Source: Pseudonocardia oroxyli (GTDB lineage Bacteria > Actinomycetota > Actinomycetes > Mycobacteriales > Pseudonocardiaceae). From it: a DNA stretch of 64,000 nt. The stretch is taken from positions 463,647-527,646 of the forward strand of contig NZ_FNBE01000001.1 in NCBI RefSeq assembly GCF_900102195.1, read 5' to 3'. The first letter of the stretch is position 1. Each line of letters begins with the position of its first letter. A program made the position numbers and the translations under genes. The notes beneath the pieces are model-generated. The model made no database searches. It saw only the letters and a program-made list of their open reading frames with translations, and was not told where the DNA came from. Positions 24,926-34,067 of this stretch are shown one piece after another.

Positions 24926-27034
24926 ATGGCCTATGTCATCGGAGTGGACGTGGGCGGCACGTTCACCGATGCCGTGCTGGACGACGGAACGGGCGACGCG
25001 GCCGGGACGGTGCTCGCCGCGAAGTCCCCGTCGACGCCCCCGGACTACTCCCGGGGTGTGCTCGACGTGCTGGGCCTGCTGGCCGAGCAGCTCGGTCGTC
25101 CTCTGCCGGAGATGCTCGCGGACACCCACCACATCGCGCACGGCACCACCTCCTCGCTGAACGCGCTGGTCATGGGGAACGTGCCCCCGGTCGGGTTCCT
25201 CACCACCAAGGGACACCGGGACTCGATCTTCATCATGAACGTCGAGGGCAGGTACCTCGGCCGGTCCCCGCACGAGCTGCAGCACGTCCTCGGGCAGACC
25301 AAGGACCACGCGCTGCTGCCGAAGCGGCACGCGCTCGAGGTCACCGAGCGGATCGACCGGGACGGCACCGTCGTCGTCGGGCTGGACGAGGAGGAGGCCC
25401 GCGCGGCGATCCGCTCCCTGGTCGCGGACGGGGTCAGCGCCATCGCCGTGTCGCTGCTGTGGTCCTTCCGCAACCCGGTGCACGAGCGCCGGCTCCGCGA
25501 GCTGATCGCCGAGGAGGCCCCGGACCTGTTCGTGGCGCTGTCGTCCGAGGTCAGCCCCCGGATCCGGGAGTTCGCCCGCAACGCCACCACGATCATGTCG
25601 ACCCAGATCGGGCCGGGTCTGCGGGACTACCTGGGCACCCTGGAGAGCGCGCTGCGCGAGAAGGGACTGACCGGGCCGCTGCTCGTCATGCAGTCCAACG
25701 GCGGCGCCGTCGCGGCGAAGGAGGCCCCTGCGGCCGCGATCAGCACGGTCGGGTCGGTCCTGACCGGCGGCGTCGTCGGGTCCGTGGCGCTGGGCCGCCA
25801 GCTCGGCCACCGCAACATCATCTCCACCGACGTCGGCGGCACGACGTTCCTGGCGGGCCTGGTCGTCGACGGCGAGCCGGTCCGGGACACCACCACGGTG
25901 ATCAACCACCACCCGATCAACGTCCCGACCCTGCGGGTGGACGCGATCGGCTCCGGCGGCGGCGCCATCGCCTGGCTCGACGCGGGCGGCAACCTCCGCA
26001 TCGGCCCGCGCAGCGCCCAGGCCGTGCCCGGCCCCGCCTGCTACGGGGCGGGCGGCACCGAGCCGACCAACACCGACGCGAACCTGGTGCTGGGCATCCT
26101 GCCGGAGAAGGGTCTGCTCGGCGGGCGCAAGCCGCTGTCGCTGGAGCTCGCGCGCCAGGCCATCGACACCCAGATCGCGAAGCCGCTGGGGCTGTCGGTC
26201 GAGGAGGCCGCGGCCGCCATCCACACGGTGCAGAACGCCCAGACCGGTGACCTGCTGCGCAAGACCGTCGTGGAGTCCGGCCACGATCCGCGCAACTTCG
26301 TGCTCTACGCCTTCGGCGGCGCAGGCCCCGCGCACTGCGCCGGCTACGCCGCGGAGGTCGGGTGCGAGACCGTCGTGGTCCCGCTCGGGCCCGTGGCCAG
26401 CGCGTTCTCCGCGTTCGGGCTCGCGTCCAGCGACATCGTGCTGGCCGCCGAGCTCTCCGACCCGACCGTCGTCCCCTTCGACCCGCAGCGGGCCGAGCGC
26501 AACTTCGCGGAGCTGGAGCAGCAGGTCCGCGCGGGGCTGGAGCGCCAGGGCCTCGCCTTCGAGAAGGTCGAGCTGCACCGCGAGATCGACATGCGGTACT
26601 CGATGCAGCTCGCCGAGGTCACCGCGCCCGTCGCGGGCGGCCCGCTGGGCATGCCGGAGATCGAGGAGGCGGCCGCCGCCTTCGAGAAGCGCTACGCCGA
26701 GCTGTACGGCAAGGACGCCGGGTTCCGCGAGGCCGGCATCCAGGCCATCACCTTCCGGGTCCGGGCCGTCGGCGTGCTGCCGTTCCGCCCCGAGCTCCCC
26801 GAGATGCCCGCCGCCACCGGGGAGGCGACCCCGTTCACCACCCGCCCGGTCTGCCTGGACGCCGCCACCGGCTACGTCGACACCCCGGTCTACGACTACC
26901 GCGAGCTGCGGGCGGGCCACGTGCTGGCGGGGCCCGCGATCGTCGAGGTGCCGACCACCACCGTCGTCGTCCCCGGCGGGACCACGGGCACCGTCGACCA
27001 CCTGGGCAACCTCACGATCAGGAGGACCGCATGA
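24926..27034 (+). CDS. hyuA: Hydantoinase/oxoprolinase family protein, subunit A
   Basis: 702 residues, ATG preceded by AAGGAG. It has the actin-like ATPase fold of HyuA/5-oxoprolinase: IGVDVGGTFTDAVLDD at the N-terminus, HHIAHGTTSSLNALV near 70, STDVGGTTFLAGLV near 295 and FGGAGPAHCAGYAAEVG near 460. The family uses ATP to open cyclic amides (hydantoins, oxoproline) or, in carboxylases, to activate ketones or bicarbonate. The stop overlaps hyuB. The partner's acetone-carboxylase-like tail leaves open whether this is a hydantoinase or an acetophenone/acetone-type carboxylase. Confidence 0.9.
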   Translation: MAYVIGVDVGGTFTDAVLDDGTGDAAGTVLAAKSPSTPPDYSRGVLDVLGLLAEQLGRPLPEMLADTHHIAHGTTSSLNALVMGNVPPVGFLTTKGHRDSIFIMNVEGRYLGRSPHELQHVLGQTKDHALLPKRHALEVTERIDRDGTVVVGLDEEEARAAIRSLVADGVSAIAVSLLWSFRNPVHERRLRELIAEEAPDLFVALSSEVSPRIREFARNATTIMSTQIGPGLRDYLGTLESALREKGLTGPLLVMQSNGGAVAAKEAPAAAISTVGSVLTGGVVGSVALGRQLGHRNIISTDVGGTTFLAGLVVDGEPVRDTTTVINHHPINVPTLRVDAIGSGGGAIAWLDAGGNLRIGPRSAQAVPGPACYGAGGTEPTNTDANLVLGILPEKGLLGGRKPLSLELARQAIDTQIAKPLGLSVEEAAAAIHTVQNAQTGDLLRKTVVESGHDPRNFVLYAFGGAGPAHCAGYAAEVGCETVVVPLGPVASAFSAFGLASSDIVLAAELSDPTVVPFDPQRAERNFAELEQQVRAGLERQGLAFEKVELHREIDMRYSMQLAEVTAPVAGGPLGMPEIEEAAAAFEKRYAELYGKDAGFREAGIQAITFRVRAVGVLPFRPELPEMPAATGEATPFTTRPVCLDAATGYVDTPVYDYRELRAGHVLAGPAIVEVPTTTVVVPGGTTGTVDHLGNLTIRRTA

Positions 27035-29331
27035 CCATGCCGATCCCCGGCTCGGAGGCCTTCTCCAGCCGTCCCGTCGACCCCGACGAGCTGGCCCGCA
27101 GCCTGCCGTCGAGCCTCAAGGTCCACACGGTCACCCAGGAGCAGGTCGACGCGCTGGACCCGCTCACCTACGAGGTGATCCGGCACCGGCTCTGGTCGGT
27201 CACCGACGAGATGGGCGAGGCGCTCAAGCGCATGTCCGGCTCGCCGATCGTCACGGACGCGAACGACTTCGACTTCGCCATCTCCGACGAGCTCGGCCAG
27301 GAGGTGCAGGTCGGCCTCTACAACACCATGCTCGTCGGCGCCGTGGACCTGGCGATCTACTGGACGCTCCGCCACCGGGCGGAGAACCCCGGCATCGAGG
27401 CCGGCGACATGTTCCTCACCAACGACCCGTGGGTCGGCGGCGGACTGCACCAGAACGACGTCATGGTCTACCAGCCCGTCTTCCACGAGGGGAGGCTGTT
27501 CGCCTGGACCAGTGCCATCGCGCACCAGCCGGACCTCGGCGGGGTGGGGCTGGGCTCCTTCTCCCCCGCCGCGCAGGACGTCTTCTCCGAGTCCCTGCCC
27601 ACCCCGCCGGTCAAGGTCGTCCGCGGCGGACAGCTGCAGCGCGACGTCGCGGACCTCTGGGTGCGCCGGTCCCGCGTCCCGATGCTGATCGGGCTGGACC
27701 TGCGCGCCAAGATCGGCGCCAACAACGTCGGCGGCGAGCGGCTGCACGCGCTCATCGCGCAGTACGGCGCGGACACGGTGAAGGCCGTGATGAAGCGGAT
27801 GATGTCGGACGCCGAACACCGCCTGCGCGGCAAGCTCGTGGGCATCCCCGACGGCAGCTGGACCGCCACCGGCTACCAGGACCAGTCCCACGAGGGCGAC
27901 CGCGGCCTGCACAAGATCACCGTCACCACCACGAAGACCGGGGACCACCTGACCTTCGACTTCACCGGCACCGACCCGCAGGCCGGCGTCATCAACTGCA
28001 CCTACGCGGGCATGCGCGGCGGGGTCATGCTGGCGCTGCTGCCGATCCTGGCCAACGACATCCCCTGGTCCGCGGGCGGGCTCATGCGCTGCTTCGACCT
28101 GGTGACCGAGGAGGGGACGCTCAACAACGCGACCTTCCCCGCCGCCGTCGGGCGTGGGCCGATCGGCCCAGCCTGGCTGACCGGCAGCCTCATCGCGGAG
28201 TGTCTGTCCCAGATGCTCGACCGCGACCTGGAGCTGGGCCGCAACGTCCAGGCCACCTGCTGCGGCACGTGGGACACCGCCGTCATCGCGGGGCTGGACG
28301 AACGCGGCGAGCAGCCCGCCCCCTTCCTGTCGATCATGATGGAGCCGATGGCGGGCGGCTACGGCGCCCGCCCGCACGCGGACGGCATGGACACCGGCGG
28401 GCTGTTCTGCATCCCGATGGGCCGGGTGCCGGACGTCGAGATGACCGAGTTCCTCTACCCGCTGCTCACCCTGTGGCGGCGCGAGGAGCCGGACTCCGGC
28501 GGCCCCGGGCGACAGCGCGGCGGGCTCGGCGCGTCCATCGCGTTCACCCCGCACGGCACGTCGATCCCGATGGGCCTGGTCCTGGCGAGCGCGGGCAAGG
28601 CGGTGGCGCAGAACGCGGGCCTGTCCGGCGGGCACCCGGGCAACTCGGGCCTCGACGTCGTCGCGCGGCAGAGCCGGGTCGCCGAGATCCTCGCGTCGGG
28701 GAGGCTGCCGTCCTCACTCGCCGAGGTCTCGGACACCCTCGAACCCGGTCAGAACTACGCGTCCAGCCACCTGGCGCCCGGCGAGGTCTTCTCGATGACC
28801 TGGCAGGGCGGCGGCGGGTACGGCGACCCGCTCGCCCGCGACCCCGAGGCGGTTGCCGGGGACGTCCGTGAGGAGAAGATCACCCGCGCCGCCGCGAAGG
28901 ACGTCTACGGCGTGGTGCTCGGCGAGGCCGGGATCGACCCCGGGGCCACGGCGGCGGCTCGCGCGCAGGCCAAGGCGGCCAGGCGGGACCGCTCGCGGGT
29001 GACCGGCGAGACCCGCGGCAAGGCGGACGGCGGCACCCGCCGCATCGACGACAACCTCGTCGAGGTGAACGGCGCCATCGCCTGCGCCCACTGCCGGGAG
29101 GTGCTCGGCGACTCCGCCGAGCCCGGGGCACTGGCCCTCGGCGTGTACGATGGCCCACCCACGGACGCGGGCCCGCAGATCACCGCGACCGCGGCGGACT
29201 ACGTGGACGCGGACGTGGTGTTCCGCCAGTACAGCTGCCCGAGCTGCTGGACCGCCCTCTCGTCCGCGGTCGTCCCGGCCGACCACCCGGACCTCGGCAC
29301 CACCCTCGGCCGCCTCACCGTCACCCCCTGA
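27031..29331 (+). CDS. hyuB: Hydantoinase B/acetone carboxylase-type subunit with C-terminal zinc-ribbon-like domain
   Basis: 766 residues. Residues about 35-620 form the HyuB domain (DPLTYEVIRHRLWSVTDEMGEALKRMSGSPIV in parts, NDPWVGGGLHQNDVM, MRGGVMLALLPILAND, PGGRQRGGLG). About 130 residues longer than typical HyuB: after a basic linker (AKAARRDRSRVTGETRG) a small domain carries CAHC (C685, C688) and CPSC (C736, C739), resembling the metal-binding gamma subunit of acetone carboxylase. ATG overlaps the hyuA stop. This fusion suggests the A/B pair forms a carboxylase-like complex rather than a simple hydantoinase (inference). Confidence 0.85.
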   Translation: MTMPIPGSEAFSSRPVDPDELARSLPSSLKVHTVTQEQVDALDPLTYEVIRHRLWSVTDEMGEALKRMSGSPIVTDANDFDFAISDELGQEVQVGLYNTMLVGAVDLAIYWTLRHRAENPGIEAGDMFLTNDPWVGGGLHQNDVMVYQPVFHEGRLFAWTSAIAHQPDLGGVGLGSFSPAAQDVFSESLPTPPVKVVRGGQLQRDVADLWVRRSRVPMLIGLDLRAKIGANNVGGERLHALIAQYGADTVKAVMKRMMSDAEHRLRGKLVGIPDGSWTATGYQDQSHEGDRGLHKITVTTTKTGDHLTFDFTGTDPQAGVINCTYAGMRGGVMLALLPILANDIPWSAGGLMRCFDLVTEEGTLNNATFPAAVGRGPIGPAWLTGSLIAECLSQMLDRDLELGRNVQATCCGTWDTAVIAGLDERGEQPAPFLSIMMEPMAGGYGARPHADGMDTGGLFCIPMGRVPDVEMTEFLYPLLTLWRREEPDSGGPGRQRGGLGASIAFTPHGTSIPMGLVLASAGKAVAQNAGLSGGHPGNSGLDVVARQSRVAEILASGRLPSSLAEVSDTLEPGQNYASSHLAPGEVFSMTWQGGGGYGDPLARDPEAVAGDVREEKITRAAAKDVYGVVLGEAGIDPGATAAARAQAKAARRDRSRVTGETRGKADGGTRRIDDNLVEVNGAIACAHCREVLGDSAEPGALALGVYDGPPTDAGPQITATAADYVDADVVFRQYSCPSCWTALSSAVVPADHPDLGTTLGRLTVTP

Positions 29332-29334
29332 TCC

Positions 29335-29376
29335 CGTGAGCGGCGATAGTCGCCATGGCGACTATCGCCGCTCACG
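29335..29376. repeat. Palindromic intergenic repeat, copy 3 (perfect)
   Basis: A perfect 42-bp palindrome: CGTGAGCGGCGATAGTCGCC then AT then the reverse complement. It lies between hyuB and the convergent AbiEi/DUF559-like gene, whose TGA stop is inside it. Confidence 0.97.
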
Positions 29377-30334
29377 AGCACCGCGGGCAGGGGACGAGGT
29401 GGCCCGCCCATCCCTCGCGACGCAGGACCGAGGCGACCTCGCGCGCGGCGGCGCACGGATCGGCGTCGAGGTCCCGCCAGCCGTAGACCAGCCGGGCGCG
29501 GCCCGCCAGCTCGCCGGCGTTGTCCCGACGCCGGTCGCGGAAGGCGGTCCCGTCCACGAGATGGGTGCGGCCGTCGAGGCGGACCGTCAACGGCACGCCG
29601 ATCCCGTCGTACACGACGTCCTCGTACAGCTCGGTGCCGTCCACGACGAACGGGCTCTGTCGCCGACCCGGCGGGATCTCGTGGGCGCGCTCGACGTCGA
29701 CGGCGTAGCGCTCCTCCAGCGCGGACTGGACCCCGTCCCGGACGAGGGCGATCCCGGCCCGGATCGCCTTCCGGTGGCGCATCGGCGGCCGCTCGGTCAT
29801 CCGCTTCTCGACGGTGCCCGGCGCGACCCGGCCGGAGGTCAACGCCGCCACCAGCATGCGCCTCGCCGCATCGCCGTCCGGCTCGGCGACGGCGAGGTCC
29901 AGGGCGGTGTCCGCGCGGCTCGTGCGCGGCGGGTCGGTCGCCACCCGGATGTGGCGGTGCGCCCGGGACCGGTGCACCACCACGAGCTCCTGCGACACCG
30001 CCGAGGCGCCGTAGGGCACGGTGATGTGCACGGGCCCGGCCTCCGGGCGCAGCATCCCCCAGATCTCGGCGGCCGTCCGATGGCTGAGGATCGCCGAGGG
30101 GCCGCCGTAGAGCAGCGCCGCGACGATCCGGGCCGCTGCCGGGAGCGGGCCGGTGAACACGGCGTAGACGCGCGGCAGGACCCGCTGCCAGCGCGCCGCC
30201 GCCACCTGGGCGACGACGGCACTCCAGCTGTATCCGAGCGTGCGGGCCTGGGCGAGGCTCACGATCCCGTGCTGTCGGGCGAGCAGGCGGGCGGGGTCCG
30301 ACGACACGTCGCCGGTTCCGATCACGGCTGTCAT
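29372..30334 (-). CDS. AbiEi-antitoxin-like / DUF559-type protein
   Basis: 320 residues from ATG 30334. The N-terminal ~60 residues (LLARQHGIVSLAQARTLGYSWSAVVAQV in parts) look like the winged-helix of AbiEi-type antitoxins. The C-terminal part (about 200-315) resembles the Vsr-like DUF559 fold, with YEDVVYDG and a conserved R..LVYGWRDL ending, a degenerate PD-(D/E)xK arrangement. No partner toxin is adjacent. This two-domain type is a large paralog family in actinobacteria with unknown role. Its stop codon is inside the repeat at 29335-29376. Confidence 0.65.
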   Translation of the reverse strand: MTAVIGTGDVSSDPARLLARQHGIVSLAQARTLGYSWSAVVAQVAAARWQRVLPRVYAVFTGPLPAAARIVAALLYGGPSAILSHRTAAEIWGMLRPEAGPVHITVPYGASAVSQELVVVHRSRAHRHIRVATDPPRTSRADTALDLAVAEPDGDAARRMLVAALTSGRVAPGTVEKRMTERPPMRHRKAIRAGIALVRDGVQSALEERYAVDVERAHEIPPGRRQSPFVVDGTELYEDVVYDGIGVPLTVRLDGRTHLVDGTAFRDRRRDNAGELAGRARLVYGWRDLDADPCAAAREVASVLRREGWAGHLVPCPRCS

Positions 30335-30425
30335 GCGCGCAGCGTGACCCGGGCCGACCATGATCGGCCCGGGTCCGCGCGATCTGTGGATCCGCGATGC
30401 CCGGTGTGGACAACCCGGCCACCGT

Positions 30426-30467
30426 CGTGAGCGGCGATAGTCGCTCTAGCGACTATCGCCGCTCACG
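30426..30467. repeat. Palindromic intergenic repeat, copy 4 (perfect)
   Basis: Arms CGTGAGCGGCGATAGTCGC around TCTA, perfect over 42 bp. It closes the long minus-strand ABC/monooxygenase operon: the TGA stop of the luciferase-like gene (30463) is inside it. Here the next gene runs in the same direction, so it is not limited to convergent gaps. Confidence 0.97.
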
Positions 30468-31554
30468 GGAGGTGGAGGCCCTTCGCCCTCCCGGGGTCGT
30501 CGGGGCCCCAGAGCGTGGTGGTGGTCTCCCGCTGGACCAGCGGGATCACCTCCTCGGCGAAGCGCTGCAGCACCTCCTGCTGGCGCTCGTAGGGAAGGTT
30601 GGGGTTGATCGAGACCGACTGGACGTCGTGCCGGTAGGACTTGTGGTAGTCGACGATCTTCTCCGCCACCCGCTCCGGGGTGCCGACGAGGGCGGGGCCG
30701 TGGGCGACGGCCTCCTCGATCGTCGTGAAGGACATCGTCTTGCCCTTGCGGGTGTCCCCGGCGTGCGCGGCGGCGAGCTTGGCGGCCATGAACTCGTAGA
30801 GGGGCCGGTACTCCGCGACCGCCTCCTCGTCGGTGTCCGCCAGGAACAGCCCGCCCGAGCCGGAGCCGACGTAGCCCGGTTCGTGCCCGTGCACCGCGCA
30901 CTGCTCCCGGTACCGGTCGATCAGCACCAGGTAGTTCTCGCGGGGCTGCAGGGCGTTCGCGGTGAAGAGGGGGTCGCCCCACTTCGCGGCGAGGTCCACC
31001 GCGGTCGTCGAGGTGGCCGAGCCGTGCCAGATGCGGAAGGGGCCGTCGAAGGGCCGCGGGTGGGTGACCACGCCGTCGAGGTCCGGGCGGTGCGTGCCGG
31101 TCCAGGACACGGGCCCGTCCCGCAGCAGCAGGCGGAGGAGCTCGTAGTTCTCGGTGAGGTACTCGTACTGCCTGGCCGGCTCCAGGCCGAACATCGGGAA
31201 GTGCTTGTCCTCGTTGCCCTTCCCGATCACGATCTCGAGCCTGCCGCCGGACAGCTGGTCGATGGTCGCGTAGTCTTCCGCGACGCGGACCGGGTCCAGC
31301 AGCGACAACACGGTGACGCCCGTGCTGAGCAGGATCCGGGAGGTGGCCTGGGCGAGCGCGCCGAGCAGCACCGTCGGGGCGGACGACACGAACTCGCCCG
31401 CGTGCCGCTCCCCCACCGCGTACGAGTCGAACCCGAGCGCCTCCGCCCGCACCGCGGTCTCGACGACCCGGGTGAGCCGCTCGTGCACCGAGATCAGCTC
31501 GCCGGTGACCGGGTGCGGGCCGTGCGGCAGGATGTCGAGCACCTGGAACCTCAT
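30463..31554 (-). CDS. Luciferase-like (LLM) flavin-dependent monooxygenase
   Basis: 363 residues from ATG 31554, which overlaps the ABC ATPase stop (ATGA). TIM-barrel LLM features: RAEALGFDSYAVGERHA near 40, LSTGVTVLSLLDPVRVAEDYATID near 75-98 (in parts), GRLEIVIGKG near 105 and FRIWHGSATSTTAV near 180. These enzymes use FMNH2 and O2, commonly to oxidise organosulfur or other xenobiotics. Last gene of an operon behind a SAM riboswitch, which suggests a role in sulfur scavenging (inference). The stop codon lies in the palindromic repeat. Confidence 0.87.
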   Translation of the reverse strand: MRFQVLDILPHGPHPVTGELISVHERLTRVVETAVRAEALGFDSYAVGERHAGEFVSSAPTVLLGALAQATSRILLSTGVTVLSLLDPVRVAEDYATIDQLSGGRLEIVIGKGNEDKHFPMFGLEPARQYEYLTENYELLRLLLRDGPVSWTGTHRPDLDGVVTHPRPFDGPFRIWHGSATSTTAVDLAAKWGDPLFTANALQPRENYLVLIDRYREQCAVHGHEPGYVGSGSGGLFLADTDEEAVAEYRPLYEFMAAKLAAAHAGDTRKGKTMSFTTIEEAVAHGPALVGTPERVAEKIVDYHKSYRHDVQSVSINPNLPYERQQEVLQRFAEEVIPLVQRETTTTLWGPDDPGRAKGLHLP

Positions 31555-33143
31555 GACGCTCCCGTCCGGGCGCCGGCGATCGCCGCCAGCAGCTCCCTGG
31601 TGTAGTCGTGGTGCGGGTCGGTGAACAGCTCCTCGGTGGGGCGCAGCTCCAGCAGCCTGCCCTGCCGCATCACCCCGACCCGGTGCGCGATGCGCCGGAC
31701 CACGGCGAGGTCGTGCGAGATGAACAGGTACGCGAGCCCCTGCTCGGTCTGCAACTCCTCCAGCAGCTCCAGGACCTGGGCCTGCACCGAGACGTCCAGC
31801 GCCGAGACCGGCTCGTCGCACACGACGAGATCCGGGGAGAGGGCCAGTGCGCGGGCGATCGCGATCCGCTGCCGCTGCCCGCCGGACAGCTCGACGGGCC
31901 GCCGCGCCAGCATCGCCTCGGGCAGCGCCACCCGCCCGACGAGCTCCGCGGCGCGCTGCCGCTGCGTGGCGCGCGTGCCGATCCCGAAGGCGCGCAACGG
32001 CTCGGTGACCACCTCCTCGACGGTGAACCGCGGGTCGAGGGAGGCGTAGGGGTTCTGGTAGATCAGCTGGGCCCGCCTGCGCAGCTCCCGCCAGGCGGCG
32101 CCGCGGACCCGGGTGATGTCGGTGCCGTCGAAGCGGACCTCGCCCGCGGTCGGGTCGTCCAGCCGCAGCACCAGCCGCGCCGTCGTCGACTTGCCGGAGC
32201 CGGACTCGCCGACCAGGCCGAGCGTCTCGCCGCGCGCGATGGTGAAGGAGACGTCGTCGACCGCGCGCAGGGTCGCCTTGCGGCCGAGGCGGAACTCCCG
32301 GGTCAGGCCCCGCACCTCGACCAGCGGCTTCTCCGCGGGCACGGGCGGGCGGGCCCGGGCGACGGTCAGTCCGGGCGCTGCGGCGAGCAGCGTGCGCGTG
32401 TAGGGCTGCTGCGGGTCCGCGAGCACCTGCGCGGTCGGCCCGGACTCCACGATCCGCCCGCCGGACATGACGACGAGCCGGTCCGCCCGGTCCGCCGCCA
32501 CCCCCAGGTCGTGGGTCACCAACAGCAGCGCGGTGCCGGCGTCTCGCAGCGTGTCCAGGTGGTCGAGGATGCGCCGCTGGACCGTGGCGTCCAACGCGCT
32601 CGTCGGCTCGTCGGCGATGATCAGCGACGGGTTCGCCGCCGTGGCGATCGCGATGAGCACCCGCTGTCGCATCCCGCCGGACAGCTCGTGCGGGTACTGC
32701 CGGGCCCGCAGCTCCGGCTCGGGCAGCCCGGCCCTGGCCAGCAGGGCCACGGCCTCGATCCGGGCGGTGCGCCGGTCCGCCAGCCCGTGCACCCGCAGCG
32801 TCTCCGCGACCTGGGGCCCGATGCGTTGCACGGGGTTCAGCGACACCGTCGGGTCCTGCGGGACGAGCCCGATCCGGCGCCCGCGCACCGCGCGGAAGGC
32901 CTTCGCCGACAGCCCGGTCAGCTCCTCGCCGCCCAGCGCGATCCGCCCGCCCTCGACGGCGCCGTTGTCCGGGAGCAGCCCGATCACGGCCTGGGCCAGC
33001 GTGGACTTGCCCGACCCGGACTCCCCCACGATCGCGACCGTCTCGCCCGCGTCGACGGTCAGCGACACCCCGCGCACGGCGGGGATGTGCCCGCCCGCGA
33101 TGCGGTAGCCGACGTCCAGGTCCTCGATCTCCAGCAGGGTCAT
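31551..33143 (-). CDS. ABC transporter, fused duplicated ATPase (DppD-DppF type)
   Basis: 530 residues with two full ABC domains in one chain. First: Walker [10 protein letters not shown] at 40-48, signature LSGGMRQR at 154-161, Walker B LIIADEP. Second: Walker [10 protein letters not shown] at 312-320, signature LSGGQRQR, Walker B LVVCDEP. The P-loop neighbours ([18 protein letters not shown]) are typical of oligopeptide/nickel/opine importers. It drives uptake together with the two permeases and the lipoprotein encoded upstream. ATG overlaps the permease stop. Confidence 0.95.
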   Translation of the reverse strand: MTLLEIEDLDVGYRIAGGHIPAVRGVSLTVDAGETVAIVGESGSGKSTLAQAVIGLLPDNGAVEGGRIALGGEELTGLSAKAFRAVRGRRIGLVPQDPTVSLNPVQRIGPQVAETLRVHGLADRRTARIEAVALLARAGLPEPELRARQYPHELSGGMRQRVLIAIATAANPSLIIADEPTSALDATVQRRILDHLDTLRDAGTALLLVTHDLGVAADRADRLVVMSGGRIVESGPTAQVLADPQQPYTRTLLAAAPGLTVARARPPVPAEKPLVEVRGLTREFRLGRKATLRAVDDVSFTIARGETLGLVGESGSGKSTTARLVLRLDDPTAGEVRFDGTDITRVRGAAWRELRRRAQLIYQNPYASLDPRFTVEEVVTEPLRAFGIGTRATQRQRAAELVGRVALPEAMLARRPVELSGGQRQRIAIARALALSPDLVVCDEPVSALDVSVQAQVLELLEELQTEQGLAYLFISHDLAVVRRIAHRVGVMRQGRLLELRPTEELFTDPHHDYTRELLAAIAGARTGAS

Positions 33144-34033
33144 CGCTTCCACTCCCCGTCCAGCGCCCGGGAGATCCGGTTCACCGACAGCACGGTCGCG
33201 GCGATCGTGAGGCCGGGCAGGGCGCACAGCCACCACGACGTCGCCAGGTAGTTGCGACCCTCGCTGATCAGCGAGCCCCACTCCGGGGCGGGCGGCGGGG
33301 CGCCGTAGCCGAGGAAGGACAGCGAGGAGATCGCGAGGATGGCCAGCCCGAACTCCAGGACGGCGAGGACCAGCACCGGGCCCGCGGCGTTCGGCAGCAC
33401 GTGGCGCCACAGCGACACGTACCACCGGGTCCCGACGGACCGGGCGGCCTCGACGTAGGTGGACCGGCGGATGCGCATCGTCTCGGCCCGCATGACCCGG
33501 GCGAAGCTCGCCACGCTCGCGATGCCGACGGCGATGGCGACCTTCACCGTGCCGTAGCCCAGCGCCGTGATCAGCGCCAGCGACAGCAGGATCGCCGGGA
33601 TCGACAGCAGCACGTCGACGACGCGCATCAGGGCCTCGTCGACCCAGCGGCCGACGAAGCCGGCGAGCAGGCCGATCAACCCGCCCGCCACCAGCGCCAC
33701 CGCCACGGCGATCACGGTGGCCTGCAACGACAGCGAGGCGCCGTGCACGACCCGGGTGTAGACGTCCCGGCCCAGGTAGTCGGTGCCGAACAGGTGCGCC
33801 GCGCTGGGCGCCTGCAGCTTGTCCGCCACCACGCCGAGGTTCGGGTCGCCGGGCGCGAGCACGCTCGGCGCGAACGCCGCGATCAGCACGAGCAGCACCA
33901 TCAGCACCGACGCGACCAGCCCCGGCCTGCGCAGCAGGAACCGGCCCAGCCGCGCCCGCCGCTCCCGCGGCGTGCTCGCGCGGGCGAGAACGACGGAGGA
34001 GGACCCCTCCTCCCTCAGCAACAGCTCGGTCAT
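33140..34033 (-). CDS. ABC transporter permease (DppC type)
   Basis: 297 residues. N-terminal hydrophilic stretch, then a helix at about 32-55 and five more helices in the binding-protein-dependent permease domain. The cytoplasmic coupling loop EAARSVGTRWYVSLWRHVLPN near 195-215 contacts the ATPase. HLFGTDYLGRDVYTRVVHG near 95 is typical of DppC/OppC. A 34-base gap separates it from the first permease. Function: inner-membrane half of a peptide-type importer of unknown substrate. Confidence 0.93.
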   Translation of the reverse strand: MTELLLREEGSSSVVLARASTPRERRARLGRFLLRRPGLVASVLMVLLVLIAAFAPSVLAPGDPNLGVVADKLQAPSAAHLFGTDYLGRDVYTRVVHGASLSLQATVIAVAVALVAGGLIGLLAGFVGRWVDEALMRVVDVLLSIPAILLSLALITALGYGTVKVAIAVGIASVASFARVMRAETMRIRRSTYVEAARSVGTRWYVSLWRHVLPNAAGPVLVLAVLEFGLAILAISSLSFLGYGAPPPAPEWGSLISEGRNYLATSWWLCALPGLTIAATVLSVNRISRALDGEWKR

Positions 34034-34067
34034 GATGTCGCCTCCGCGGGAGGGAGCACGTCGGCGG

